NCBI GenBank assembly: GCA_016201085.1 | Contig: JACQDO010000271.1 | Span: 1 to 7,521, forward strand | Direction of reading: 5' to 3' | From: Hyphomicrobiales bacterium | GTDB lineage: Bacteria; Pseudomonadota; Alphaproteobacteria; Rhizobiales; Xanthobacteraceae | Length of the DNA stretch: 7,521 bases | Shown here: one piece after another, positions 7,290-7,521 of the stretch | How positions within the stretch are numbered: position 1 is the stretch's first letter | Layout: every line of letters begins with the position of its first letter | Position numbers and translations under genes: made by a program | Notes under the pieces: model-generated | Seen by the model: only the letters and a program-made list of their open reading frames with translations | What the model was told of the DNA's origin: nothing | Databases searched by the model: none

Positions 7290-7317
7290 TTGAAACCCAC
7301 GGCGCGTCGAATACATT
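7290..7317 (+). promoter_or_regulatory. Candidate sigma70-type promoter of the carbamoyltransferase gene
   Basis: TTGAAA (7290-7295) and TACATT (7312-7317) are 16 bases apart, each matching the housekeeping consensus at most positions. Transcription would start near 7324, giving a leader of about 47 bases to the ATG at 7371. It lies just downstream of the 12-base palindrome. Confidence 0.45.
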
Positions 7318-7370
7318 AACCGTCCCGAATGGCATCGCGCTTGCCAGGACCCGTCAGTACAGCGAGCCCG

Positions 7371-7521
7371 ATGCCCAAGCAGCACAGCTACATCCTTGGT
7401 ATCAACGCCTACGACCATGACGTCAGCGCCTGCCTGCTGCGCGACGGCGAGATCGCCTATGCGATCGAGAAGGAGCGTATCACGCGGCATAAACATGCCG
7501 GCGGCTTCTTCCAGGAGGTGG
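7371..7521 (+). CDS. NodU/CmcH-type carbamoyltransferase, N-terminal fragment cut by window edge
   Basis: Only the first 50 codons are present. The product begins MPKQHSYILGINAYDHDVSACLLRDGEIAYAIE in shortened form: an ILGINAYxHDxSACLLxDG strand-loop (about residues 8-26) followed by EKERITRHKHAGGF. This is the start of the ASKHA-fold N-terminal domain of carbamoyltransferases such as NodU, CmcH and TobZ, which transfer a carbamoyl group from carbamoyl phosphate via an adenylate to hydroxyl groups of small molecules or sugars. The acceptor cannot be inferred. Start choice: 7371 places the conserved motif near the N-terminus as in relatives, with a weak AGCGAG upstream. An in-frame ATG at 7329 would add 14 residues and lies only about 5 bases after the predicted transcription start. 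Such genes often sit in specialised-metabolite or surface-polysaccharide loci. No NodD-type nod box was recognised upstream. Confidence 0.82.
   Translation, partial: MPKQHSYILGINAYDHDVSACLLRDGEIAYAIEKERITRHKHAGGFFQEV

Larger units (their letters stand above)
7169..7370. other. Divergent intergenic region between hydrolase and carbamoyltransferase genes
   Basis: About 200 non-coding bases hold the start signals of two divergent genes. Besides the sites listed separately there is an A/T-rich patch (ATATTAAATA, 7197-7206) where a minus-strand -10 element could sit, though I find no convincing -35 partner. An 8-base palindrome TGGCGCCA (7217-7224) and a GC hairpin, GGCGCG (7227-7232), loop CCGAA, CGCGCC (7238-7243), follow. 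The hairpin has no T-tract on either strand and is not a terminator by eye. Confidence 0.6.

Overview
This is a GC-rich, densely coding stretch of a bacterial chromosome. Gene content and order (rel, pdxJ, acpS, lepB, rnc, era, recO) together with protein details point to an alphaproteobacterium of the order Hyphomicrobiales (Rhizobiales). The RecO sequence, the Cys-free C-terminal Rel segment and the palindromic repeats before recO look most like the Bradyrhizobium/Rhodopseudomonas side of that order. This placement is from memory of these families, not from a search.

Region 1 (1-6562) is a conserved housekeeping cluster, all on the + strand. It begins inside a long RelA/SpoT homolog (ppGpp metabolism), followed by pdxJ (vitamin B6), acpS (acyl-carrier-protein activation), lepB (signal peptidase I), rnc (RNase III), era (GTPase for 16S rRNA/30S maturation) and recO (recombinational repair). 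Spacing is tight: rel-pdxJ are 7 bases apart, pdxJ-acpS and lepB-rnc share ATGA stop/start overlaps, and rnc-era overlap by 8 bases. Two gaps break the run. A 101-base gap before lepB holds a candidate promoter. A 135-base gap before recO is filled by two imperfect copies, in opposite orientation, of a palindromic REP-like repeat.

Region 2 (6566-7521) is different in kind and looks accessory. A minus-strand isochorismatase-like cysteine hydrolase converges on recO with only 3 bases between the stop codons. A roughly 200-base divergent intergenic region follows, with a perfect 12-base palindrome and a sigma70-like promoter. The window ends in the first 50 codons of a NodU/CmcH-type carbamoyltransferase.

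The most notable observations are the HDxxAD (not HDxxED) hydrolase motif in Rel, the inverted pair of REP-like repeats whose distal arm forms the only Shine-Dalgarno-like sequence of recO, and the divergent control region of the hydrolase/carbamoyltransferase pair. I saw no CRISPR array, tRNA, rRNA or transposase, and nothing I would call a new system with confidence.
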